NCBI GenBank assembly: GCA_031553415.1
Contig: JAVBLO010000054.1
Coordinates: forward strand, 15,631-79,630
Length of the DNA stretch: 64,000 nt
Direction of reading: 5' to 3'
From: JAIRVZ01 sp031553415
Lineage (GTDB): Bacteria; Bacteroidota; Bacteroidia; Bacteroidales; Azobacteroidaceae
In this document: positions 54,401 to 61,571 of the stretch, one piece after another
Layout of the letters: each line of letters opens with the position of its first letter
Position numbering within the stretch: position 1 is the first letter of the stretch
The notes under the pieces: generated by a model
Seen by the model: the letters and a program-made list of their open reading frames with translations, nothing else
Databases searched by the model: none
Told to the model about the DNA's origin: nothing
Position numbers and translations under genes: made by a program

Positions 54401-56308
54401 TTCCAATGGAGGAAGTTCGGGTCGATATTCCGGATCGTACATACCAAAACCATTTTCTTTATTATATTTGGTTCCTTCACTTACAAGTCCGTCAATTAGA
54501 ATTTGTTCTTTATCAGTCACCTTCGGCATACATGCAAGAAGAGAAACTGCTTGTTTCTTTTTCAAAGTTCCTTTTTTAACAAGTTGCGAAAGTATATCCA
54601 ATCCGGCGAGCCGCTTGTTTTCCTGTTTATCTGCGAGCAATGTTTTGGCTGCTTCAACAGGACGTTCCCCCGGCAGAGTAAGCAGGATATCTACGGCATT
54701 CTGGCGTAAATCCCCCGTTTTAAGAGCCAGGAGATTGATAACCAGTTTGGCCTCTTCTTCATTAACAGTTAAGGTTTTGATATTTTCCAAAGCTTGCGAA
54801 CGAACAGGCATACTCTTATCATTCAATGAATTAAAGAGGAATTCCCGTTCCTTACCATCTTTAGGCTGATCTAAGAAACATTTAATGAAAGCCGCCCTGT
54901 TATCTGAATCGCAATATTGCATATTATCAATAAGCAACTCTGTTTTCTCCGGGTCAAAATCATATCCGGCAATGGTAAGCAGCTTGGTAAATACATCACT
55001 ACGATTCAATGTCAAGTTGCACCAATCAAAAGGTTTGCCTTCGGTTTTATAGCCATTTTGTGGAATTAGCCGAACAATTTTTAACAGTTGGTTGAAATGC
55101 CGGTTCCTTAGTGTTTCATCCTGGAAAAATTCTTTTTTCTCCCGGCAATGTTGGATAAAATCTTTTTTAGTATATGACCAGATATAATTTATGGGATAAA
55201 TCTCCATAACCAGGTTCAACACATCCAAATCCGTTTGTTCCAGATATTTCGAAGCAATAGAAAATTCCATTTGTTCATTTTCCGACTGGGAAATAAAATA
55301 AAGGGCAGCCAGTTGCTGATATTTTTCCCCGGCCATCAAAGTATCAATAAGTGGCAATACTTTTTCTGTTTCATAGACAGAATTCGCCCAAAGGGAAGCA
55401 TATATTTCGATAACATCTTTACTTTTTGCAGCAGTTGTACGGGCTTTTTCGTCCGTCAAATAATGATAGCCTAATTGGAATAATTTGGTGACAACTCTTT
55501 TATCATCAAAATATTCATCCATTCCCATCCACACGCCAACAGCCCTGATTGCTGAGGAATAGCGGAGTAAATCGTTTTCCAACACGATTTTCATCAGATA
55601 GATTAATGCATCTATTTGCCCGCTATCAGCATTTTCAAGGATAGATTGCCGGAGCCCTTCCTGTAATTTAGCAGCCAGCAACATATCTCCCAACAATCTA
55701 TAAAGCTTTGTGTTTCTACTTTTTACGATGCCGTTGATAATAGAATCTGTGAGTAATTTTGTGTTATTATCTCCTAAGCAAATATCTTCTATTGCCTTGA
55801 TTATGGGTTGATTATTATCATCAATATATGTAGCAAGGAAATCTCCATATAGATCATCACCAAGGGTTATTCCATCATCGTCATCATCATCTTCCTTTTT
55901 AAGTGTAAGAAGATCCTTTACTATATCAAATTGGGTCCATGGGAAATAGATTGTTTCAAGGATATCAATTAATTTATCAAAATAAGGTTCGATATTCTGA
56001 GTACGGAAAGAACGGCGATAAAGTGAAGATGAATAAATGTATTGGCTTAACCGGCTGACCGTTTTTCCAACTAATGTTGCGATTTCATTGCCATGGATGG
56101 CTTCAAACATTTGTTTCGGCCCATTGTCGTATGCCTCTTTAAGTGTTTCCGGCGACCCTGATTTCAATTCATCTATCAGTTTATTTTTCTTTTCCTCTAC
56201 ATGTGGATAACGGCTTTCCTTATGTGCAATAATAGCTTTTGCTACAGCGCCGGAACGCCCAGTAAGTTTCCCCATTCTTTTTGTAATGTCTTCTGTGTGT
56301 GTATTCAT
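51413..56308 (-). CDS. Giant DUF4132-family protein
   Basis: 1631 residues, no signal peptide or membrane helices. The first 650 residues are helical repeats of HEAT/ARM character (for example FLFNSLNDKSMPVRSQALENI). Two Asp runs stand out (EDDDDDDG near 140, SGDDDDNTLFDNF near 710). The C-terminal 330 residues show the DUF4132-associated conserved region (LKGRGWTVDYEEGLQRVYYKE, FFDRKTHKPLPFENIPPVIFSEVMRDIDLV in part, GGVDPEASHSTIEMR). Family members include E. coli MolR/YehI, whose biochemistry is not established. It starts 1 bp after the stop of the small gene upstream, so the two are translationally coupled. Function unknown. Confidence 0.75.
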   Translation of the reverse strand: MNTHTEDITKRMGKLTGRSGAVAKAIIAHKESRYPHVEEKKNKLIDELKSGSPETLKEAYDNGPKQMFEAIHGNEIATLVGKTVSRLSQYIYSSSLYRRSFRTQNIEPYFDKLIDILETIYFPWTQFDIVKDLLTLKKEDDDDDDGITLGDDLYGDFLATYIDDNNQPIIKAIEDICLGDNNTKLLTDSIINGIVKSRNTKLYRLLGDMLLAAKLQEGLRQSILENADSGQIDALIYLMKIVLENDLLRYSSAIRAVGVWMGMDEYFDDKRVVTKLFQLGYHYLTDEKARTTAAKSKDVIEIYASLWANSVYETEKVLPLIDTLMAGEKYQQLAALYFISQSENEQMEFSIASKYLEQTDLDVLNLVMEIYPINYIWSYTKKDFIQHCREKKEFFQDETLRNRHFNQLLKIVRLIPQNGYKTEGKPFDWCNLTLNRSDVFTKLLTIAGYDFDPEKTELLIDNMQYCDSDNRAAFIKCFLDQPKDGKEREFLFNSLNDKSMPVRSQALENIKTLTVNEEEAKLVINLLALKTGDLRQNAVDILLTLPGERPVEAAKTLLADKQENKRLAGLDILSQLVKKGTLKKKQAVSLLACMPKVTDKEQILIDGLVSEGTKYNKENGFGMYDPEYRPELPPLETDKKHTLKTIFDFSSDRMNKLFDDLSNRIKQNKDYTYQTKSWDDSLEDVVLGANTWIRPRADAQRSGDDDDNTLFDNFVLQDVWRGWLKDNNVTFNELFLFMFIDEVADYDDSYDLDYQKWANKLIEQHFNAKEINKLIKYWGKKEYSDLARNIIGILWTEFPEQERFEALYGALADLMEHVPEVDWQKPIEDEEDGYYRSNDRTETFADTKEVEFLTDHLSKAAREDEHFKNFLAVCYELGRLSDMTYIGLSEEDIARGVTMGVLKIDSLYKTMFLCDCVGSYAGKIQYTSYKKAAEKYPVLKEVADKVAARVIEIELKRGDSKTEVSKLACDIRYHEGADTFAKILVALGKETFVRGYIYSSDTTKKAVLSSLLKNCHPKATDNAKTLKAALDGKIDDKRLIEAAMYSPGWLNIVGDYLGWPGLQSAAWYFHAHINQSFSAEKETEVARYSPISAQDFNDGAFDIAWFKEAYQTLGAERFGLLYDCAKYLTEGGNHRRAQLFADATLGKLELKELKKEIKEKRNKDKLLSYSLVPLNAKKKQEEALERYEFIQEFLKESKTFGAQRKESEGKASAIALENLARNAGFSDSLRFGWCMETLKMQQLTKYFIPEPREDISVHISINKEGIAELVCEKEGKKLSSVPAKLKKDTYITECKEVVSALKNQFKRAKASLEQSMVNRDAFEFRELKQLVEHPVIAPLLQKLLFVSGKRSGAFCELLDLPDSASVNIAHPYDLYTASVWLECQHYAFEHQLVQPFKQIFRELYLINEDERAEKTISRRYAGHQVQPQKTVALLKGRGWTVDYEEGLQRVYYKENIIATMYAAADWFSPSDIEAPTLETVQFFDRKTHKPLPFENIPPVIFSEVMRDIDLVISVAHIGGVDPEASHSTIEMRAVIVSELLALLHIENVLVKDRQATVKGSLGEYTVHLGSGVVHKMGKGAVNILAVQSQHRGRIFLPFADEDPRTAEVISKIILLADDKSIKDPAILNQIK

Positions 56309-56309
56309 T

Positions 56310-56726
56310 TTAAAATCTTCTGACTGCGAGCATTGTTAATTTGATAAATGTTAAAATGTCTCCTTCTTTAAGCTTAATATTATCGCTTGATTGAATTTCC
56401 GTTTTATTGATTAATATGCGATATAAGCCATCATCAAAAGATTGAAGTGCATTTTCAACAGCTTGTTGTTCGTCTTGCTGTTTTTCATTCTTACGGTCAC
56501 CAAAACCTATTCTGCCGGTATATGCGCCATCGTCATATTCCTGTTGTGTGAGATATTGGAAAAAGGGCGCATCGACCTTTTGGGTATTATACTCCCTTAC
56601 ATTTTCCAACACCAGATAAGTGATTAACTTTTGAGCTGTATCCAAATCATCTGGTATTGCTACAGATTGAAGTTCAAGCATTGGCTTCCGTTTGCCGGCT
56701 GCTTTAACACGAATAAAAATATCCAT
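56310..56726 (-). CDS. Conserved-looking small partner of the DUF4132 protein
   Basis: 138 residues, cytosolic, no recognised family. The N-terminus is a beta strand (MDIFIRVKAAGKRK). The middle is helical and charged with a Gln/Glu-rich stretch (KNEKQQDEQQAVENAL). The C-terminus (GLYRILINKTEIQ, IKLKEGDILTFIKLTMLAVRRF in part) resembles a beta-grasp or MoaD/ThiS-like strand arrangement with a GD-turn, but lacks the terminal GG. It ends 1 bp before the DUF4132 start. Tight coupling suggests a stoichiometric complex. Confidence 0.6.
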   Translation of the reverse strand: MDIFIRVKAAGKRKPMLELQSVAIPDDLDTAQKLITYLVLENVREYNTQKVDAPFFQYLTQQEYDDGAYTGRIGFGDRKNEKQQDEQQAVENALQSFDDGLYRILINKTEIQSSDNIKLKEGDILTFIKLTMLAVRRF

Positions 56727-56819
56727 GACAATTATATTTTGATTTTTAGCAAAATTTTCATGGTGTAGATCGTTAAGGTTTTTATTTCTTTTCCTTTTAC
56801 TCTGTGATTAAATTATTGA

Positions 56820-57449
56820 TTATAAATCCTTTGAAGTTACATTTCCTTCGGCATCAGCAGTAAAGCTGAATTCGTAATAATTGGTAACCAATGCAGCACG
56901 ACCATGCTGAGAACCTAACTCTGTATTTTCTTTGCTTCTGACATTGAAAGAGTGAACTGTATTTTCCGGTTTTCCATCCATTTTAATAGTATAACTTGAA
57001 ATTCCGTCTACCGGGCGGCTGACTACTTTCAGCATTTCTGTTGCCTTTGCTACATTTGACGCAATTTTAGAAAAGTCTACATCACTTAATTTAATTCCGG
57101 TTTCCGGTTTAAATTCTTTTTTATTAATTCCGACATTTATTATTTTACCTTCACGTGGTTTTTGGTTTCCAGGGATTGTGATACTGAAACTTTGTGGTTC
57201 GGTAGCTCCAGGAGACAGAAATTCAACTGTTGCCACATCCATTTCAGTCGAAAAATCAGATGTAGTACCCAACATAATTTCAAAAACAGTTGATTGCGGA
57301 TCAATATGTTTCTCGATTTTGGAAGGTAACATTTTGTCTACAGATTTCTGATCTTTCAAATCAACACGTGAGATTGCATCGCATGAGTTCAAAGTAACGG
57401 CAACAACTGCCACCGCCAGTAAAGATTTAATTGTTTTTGTTTTCATCAT
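56820..57449 (-). CDS. Hypothetical lipoprotein
   Basis: 209 residues with a signal peptide ending in a lipobox (AVTLNSC). The remainder looks like two small beta-rich segments (STVFEIMLGTTSDFSTEMDVATVEFLSPG in part; NYYEFSFTADAEGNVTSKDL) joined by a helical part (VDFSKIASNVAKATEML). No family recognised. It sits 55 bp downstream of the membrane-protein gene on the same strand and could be cotranscribed with it. Confidence 0.6.
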   Translation of the reverse strand: MMKTKTIKSLLAVAVVAVTLNSCDAISRVDLKDQKSVDKMLPSKIEKHIDPQSTVFEIMLGTTSDFSTEMDVATVEFLSPGATEPQSFSITIPGNQKPREGKIINVGINKKEFKPETGIKLSDVDFSKIASNVAKATEMLKVVSRPVDGISSYTIKMDGKPENTVHSFNVRSKENTELGSQHGRAALVTNYYEFSFTADAEGNVTSKDL

Positions 57450-57503
57450 TCTTAGTGTTAAATTAATTATTGTTTATATCTGTCCCATTCTCAATTTTGT
57501 AGT

Positions 57504-58022
57504 TCATTTCAAATCTTTCATTCGAATATAAGTTATTGAATCATAATGCGCCCCCCTGGTTTTAACAGCCTTTTTCTCCTTATAAAAATTTATCCTCTTA
57601 ACAAGCAACGAGATTAAATCTTCAATTACATCTCCATTATTACTCGGCCAGACAACATATAATAATGTATTCTTTACATTCCATAATTCAAGTTCATTAG
57701 GCCTGTGCCTATTCAGATACATCTTGCTGATTTCTAAATAATTGAAAATAATTTCCTTATTATTATCTAATATTCGAATACCCTCATCATTCAATTTCAA
57801 TGTCACATCATACGAAGTAAGTTTTGTCATTAATAAAAGCGGAGATAAAAATATTATTCCGGCAAGAAGACCTATAATTATTGAATGAAAATGGTTGATA
57901 AAATTAATTATTGCATCATTACTGAAAGTATAAACAGCAAATGCAGCCAGCAATGTGAAATAAACTATGATAAACCATCTTCTTCTTAAGCGATTTACCT
58001 GTTTGTATTTTATTACTTCCAT
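57504..58022 (-). CDS. Hypothetical membrane protein, STM3941-like
   Basis: 172 residues from the ATG at 58022 (the upstream TTG is rejected). Two membrane helices near the N-terminus (about 17-36 and 48-66) precede a cytosolic PH-like beta domain: VTLKLNDEGIRILDNNKEIIFNYLEISKMYLN in part, then LWNVKNTLLYVVWP. This layout matches the STM3941/YdbT-like group of small membrane proteins with a pleckstrin-type domain, of unknown function. A possible -7 box TAATTTTG is at 58121-58128; the rest of the 58023-58287 gap shows nothing else. Confidence 0.6.
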   Translation of the reverse strand: MEVIKYKQVNRLRRRWFIIVYFTLLAAFAVYTFSNDAIINFINHFHSIIIGLLAGIIFLSPLLLMTKLTSYDVTLKLNDEGIRILDNNKEIIFNYLEISKMYLNRHRPNELELWNVKNTLLYVVWPSNNGDVIEDLISLLVKRINFYKEKKAVKTRGAHYDSITYIRMKDLK

Positions 58023-58287
58023 ATTCAAAAGGAATCAGCTAATTCCAACCATTCACTTGGATATTGCAGATTGATTAAAATAGCGTGTATGTACTTAATA
58101 AATTTGCACATATAAAAGTTCAAAATTAACACTAAAAACCAAATACATGAAATTTTTTTCTTATGGGAATTAGGACAAATACATTTTAAAACAAACTAAA
58201 AAACAGGAAGTTACAACATGTCTCAATGTTTTTTTTAGGACAGATAGTTATTGAAAATAAGAATCGGAATAAAAGTGATGGTTTTTA

Positions 58288-59940
58288 TTAAAAATTTGCC
58301 TTTTCGTGGAGCATTTGTTCCAGATCTTTTACACTATTAAAGTTCAGTTTTTTACTCAATCTCTGTTTGAACTTGTATTGGGTGCTTTGTTTAAAATCCA
58401 AAATCAGGGAAATGATATGGGTAGGGAATTCCAGTACAAACAAGCAACACCATACGATTTCTTTGTAGGTAATTTCAGGATAATCTTTTTGTAATTTTTC
58501 GGGCAGGTTATTTAATATCCTATCCATTTTGTTTATGAAAACTGTTTCACTACTAAAACACAAAACTTCGTTATAGATGGCTTTATCTATTTCTTCCTGT
58601 TGCTCTGCAGTTGCTTTTTTCCGTTCAACTGCATATTTGGCCTTGGATTCTTCTAATTTTTTATTTAATTCCGACAGTACAAGCTCATGTTTTTTCATTA
58701 ATTCAGCTTTATAACTATCAGCCTTACGTTTGGTTTCACTATAAGATTCCCGTGCTGCGGCATGTTCTTTTTCATAAAATTCCACTTTATGTTGTTTTCG
58801 TTTATTATGTTTATATAACCATGTAACAACAAGACATCCGGCTAATATAAAGAAAAGAAGAATGATAATCAGGTAAAGACGCTGATTCTTGACTTCCACT
58901 GTTTTTAAATCTGATTGATGTATCTGTTCCAGCAGTCCTATATTGGGTTGCAGTTCCAGTTTTTTAATCGAATCCCGGCAGTTCTCCCTTTGAGCCATGT
59001 AAAGGGTGAAATTTTCCTTGTCATTTTTCGCTAAAGCTATCCGCATCAACACCCTGTAACATTCTTCTTCAAAATAAATATCTATGGGATACTCAAATGC
59101 TTTATTGATATAAACCAAGGCAGAATCATACTTATTCCGATAAGAGAATACATTACCTATGTTGTAATATCTTGACGACATATTGGTGTCAAAATAAGGA
59201 TAATGTAAACTTTGTCTCATATAATATAAAGCAGAGTCAAATTCTTCCTTGAAATAATAACTGTTGCCAATATCGTTGAGGACATCGCCCATTATTATCG
59301 AATCGGTAGTATTTTCCAATGCTTTGCGGGAAAATCTGATGGCTTCATCAAATTCTTCGACAGCCATATAATTCCAACCAATTACCAGAAAAACTTTGGA
59401 CACACTTTCTCTATCCCCTGCTTTGTCAAAATTATTAACTGCCTGGTTGAAATAATCCATGGCCTTTTTATTTTCACCCTGATATCCGGCTATTTGTCCC
59501 AGGTCAAAATATATTTTTCCCAACAAGCTGAAATCTTTTTCCCGGTTACAAAGTTCTTTGGCTTTGAGTAAGTTTTTTATGGCATCGCCGTATTCTCTTC
59601 TCTCTTTGAATATGCGTGCTTTGCAGAAATAACTATAAGCAAGCTGTTGCCTTTGATTATGGGTGGAATAATAATTAATTGATAAATCTATGATTTCCTG
59701 TGGTGGTAATCCCGATGCTTTTTTAATCGATGCCCGGAAATACAACAGTCCGAATAAAGCTTTTCCTTCTTCGGACATTTCAGGATAACGTTCCTGCAGG
59801 TTTTGTAATATAGCCAACGATGAATCAGGCATCTGCTCCATCAAGGTTTCGGCTTCACTCAGTTTATAATCGATTTTAGATTGACAGGCCAATAAGAAAA
59901 AAAAGGGAATACATGATGTGGCTAATAAAAAATATCTCAT
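58288..59940 (-). CDS. Membrane-anchored TPR protein with C-terminal helix-turn-helix (putative regulator)
   Basis: 550 residues. The N-terminus has a lipobox-like Cys19 (FFFLLACQS). About seven TPR units fill residues 30-330 (for example DFSLLGKIYFDLGQIAGYQGENKKAMDYF in part). One membrane helix lies at about 355-378 (LYLIIILLFFILAGCLVVTWL). A cytosolic coiled coil (about 385-470) and a C-terminal HTH-like region (YPEITYKEIVWCCLF, QYKFKQRLSKKLNF) end the protein. This TPR-membrane-coil-HTH layout is common in Bacteroidetes and resembles a one-component sensor-regulator. No target is evident; the WG/MORN gene is the nearest neighbour. A -7 box lies 160 bp upstream. Confidence 0.75.
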   Translation of the reverse strand: MRYFLLATSCIPFFFLLACQSKIDYKLSEAETLMEQMPDSSLAILQNLQERYPEMSEEGKALFGLLYFRASIKKASGLPPQEIIDLSINYYSTHNQRQQLAYSYFCKARIFKERREYGDAIKNLLKAKELCNREKDFSLLGKIYFDLGQIAGYQGENKKAMDYFNQAVNNFDKAGDRESVSKVFLVIGWNYMAVEEFDEAIRFSRKALENTTDSIIMGDVLNDIGNSYYFKEEFDSALYYMRQSLHYPYFDTNMSSRYYNIGNVFSYRNKYDSALVYINKAFEYPIDIYFEEECYRVLMRIALAKNDKENFTLYMAQRENCRDSIKKLELQPNIGLLEQIHQSDLKTVEVKNQRLYLIIILLFFILAGCLVVTWLYKHNKRKQHKVEFYEKEHAAARESYSETKRKADSYKAELMKKHELVLSELNKKLEESKAKYAVERKKATAEQQEEIDKAIYNEVLCFSSETVFINKMDRILNNLPEKLQKDYPEITYKEIVWCCLFVLEFPTHIISLILDFKQSTQYKFKQRLSKKLNFNSVKDLEQMLHEKANF

Positions 59941-60099
59941 TTATCTATTGGTCTTTTTCTGTTTCTCAAATTATTATTAACTCACATTACCAGCCCGTCG
60001 AGAGAAAAAATGTTTACTGTAACAGGCAAGGATTATTATATCTCTTTTTTTCTTATCCTTATTTTGAAATATCTGGGTTAATTGAATCACATAATGCAA

Positions 60100-60107
60100 C
60101 AAATATA
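60100..60107 (-). promoter_or_regulatory. Possible -7 box of the TPR-HTH gene
   Basis: TATATTTG on the minus strand, 159 bp upstream of the ATG, implying a long leader. No -33 match at the proper spacing. The 59941-60234 gap shows nothing else. Confidence 0.35.
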
Positions 60108-60234
60108 TGTATCGTTTCAGATAGTGTGTCAGGGTGCAAAATGGAGGTTTGTCCCATACAATTCAAAATTGGAATCCAAGCAAGTAATATCAGGAAACTA
60201 CACTTTTTCATGCCCCCAGTATTAATTCTTATTT

Positions 60235-61308
60235 TTATTCCATGTTATCTCCATTCCATCTACCTGTAATAGCAGCACCGTTTTTTAAGAAATGGACACC
60301 ATTTCCGCTGCGAATTCCATTTTCCCAACGACCAAACCAATAAGTACCGTCGTTCCAATAATAAACTCCAAAACCATCGCGGCTTCCATTTTTAGTTTCT
60401 CCTTCATAAAAATCACCTGAAGAATAGCTTATCCGTTCATATTTATAGGAAGAATATCCGGAGGGTGATGGGTAGGCATCTGCATATCTGCCGTTTTCGT
60501 ATTTGCCGTTATAAACCAATCTACCATTAACATCATATTCAGCACCTTCTCCCTGTTGCCTTCCATATTTCCAGTCTCCTACATATTTGGATCCATTGGT
60601 CCACAAATATATACCAATACCTTCCTGAAAGTTATCTTTCCACTGACCTATATATTTATCGCCTGTATTCCATGTATAAATGCCATACCTTGTTTTATTA
60701 CCATTGAGAATATACCCGACATATTTTCCATTATCAAAATTTACGGACATAACCTCTTCATAACCGGGAATTGATGTCTTACGCGGAGTTGTAACAGGAC
60801 TAAGTGTTTTAGTAGTAGTTGGAGTTGTAACGGTTGGAGTAATTGTTTTTTGATCAGACATCGCATAATATCCACCGGATTCGAGTTTTGAGAACCTTTC
60901 ATTAAGCGACCAACTGTCATTGTATTTCAAAGGAACAACTTCCGTTCCCGTTTTATCAACAAAACCATAGCTGCCATTCAGTTCCGCCATTGCATAACCT
61001 TTACGAAAAAAAGACAAATAGTCATATTTAACAGGCACTACCTCCTTACCTGTTTTATCAATATAACCGCATTTCCGGTTTAGTTCCACACTGGCAAGGC
61101 CGTCTGTAAAAGGAAAGGCAAAGTCATATTTCAATGGAATTACTTCCCGTCCTGTCCTGTCGATATAGCCATATTTGCCATTTAATCTTGCACAGGCTAA
61201 GCCTTCACTTAAATCGTCTACTTCGTCATACCTGATGTTTATTGTTGTCTGTGCACTTGCCAAAGTACAAGCAACCAACATCACCCATGATAAAACTGTT
61301 TTTTTCAT
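60235..61308 (-). CDS. Exported WG-repeat plus MORN-repeat protein
   Basis: 357 residues. Signal peptide 1-20 (LVACTLASAQ). Three to four WG/KWG repeats lie at about 30-150 (LNGKYGYIDRTGREVIPLKYD and variants). A Thr/Pro-rich linker follows (about 160-185, TPTVTTPTTTKTLSP). About seven MORN repeats span 190-355 (NTGDKYIGQWKDNFQEGIGIY, TNGSKYVGDWKYGRQQGEG). WG repeats occur in bacterial surface or secreted proteins, and MORN repeats bind lipids or proteins. The combination suggests an adhesion or scaffold role, not an enzyme. The gene precedes the TPR-HTH gene on another transcript direction-wise, co-directional, with its own -7 box. Confidence 0.8.
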   Translation of the reverse strand: MKKTVLSWVMLVACTLASAQTTINIRYDEVDDLSEGLACARLNGKYGYIDRTGREVIPLKYDFAFPFTDGLASVELNRKCGYIDKTGKEVVPVKYDYLSFFRKGYAMAELNGSYGFVDKTGTEVVPLKYNDSWSLNERFSKLESGGYYAMSDQKTITPTVTTPTTTKTLSPVTTPRKTSIPGYEEVMSVNFDNGKYVGYILNGNKTRYGIYTWNTGDKYIGQWKDNFQEGIGIYLWTNGSKYVGDWKYGRQQGEGAEYDVNGRLVYNGKYENGRYADAYPSPSGYSSYKYERISYSSGDFYEGETKNGSRDGFGVYYWNDGTYWFGRWENGIRSGNGVHFLKNGAAITGRWNGDNME

Positions 61309-61447
61309 TGTGTATGTTTTTATTTTAAAATTTTCATCCAGCCAAAATCCCCTTTTGCAATCGTATTTCGAACGGCTAAATTAAGCAAAATTTTGAAAAA
61401 TATAAATTTAAATTTATAAAATTGCTGTTTTAGATATAATGAAGCTA

Positions 61448-61455
61448 CAAAAGTA
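61448..61455 (-). promoter_or_regulatory. -7 box of the WG/MORN gene
   Basis: TACTTTTG on the minus strand, 139 bp upstream of the ATG. A CAA (TTG) lies at 61479-61481, 23 bp away. It is divergent from the GH97 promoter. Confidence 0.45.
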
Positions 61456-61545
61456 ATGTTTGATAAAAATTTCCACTGCAATCGTTTCCGGTAATTTCCG
61501 GTTAAATATAACCCTAAAATAATACATTTTTCTAACAACATGACT

Positions 61546-61553
61546 TATATTTG
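61546..61553 (+). promoter_or_regulatory. -7 box of the GH97 gene
   Basis: TATATTTG on the plus strand, 18 bp upstream of the first ATG (61572) and 42 bp upstream of the second (61596). No TTTG at -33. Confidence 0.5.
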
Positions 61554-61571
61554 CAATATTGAAAATAATTC

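Noticed and set aside
54312..54869. 185-codon plus-strand frame opposite the DUF4132 gene
   Set aside because: Antisense shadow, Ser/Leu/Arg-rich, no start context or family match.
59913..60269. 118-codon plus-strand frame between the TPR-HTH and WG/MORN genes
   Set aside because: It starts inside one gene and ends inside the other on the opposite strand, has no family features, and overlaps a likely -7 box.
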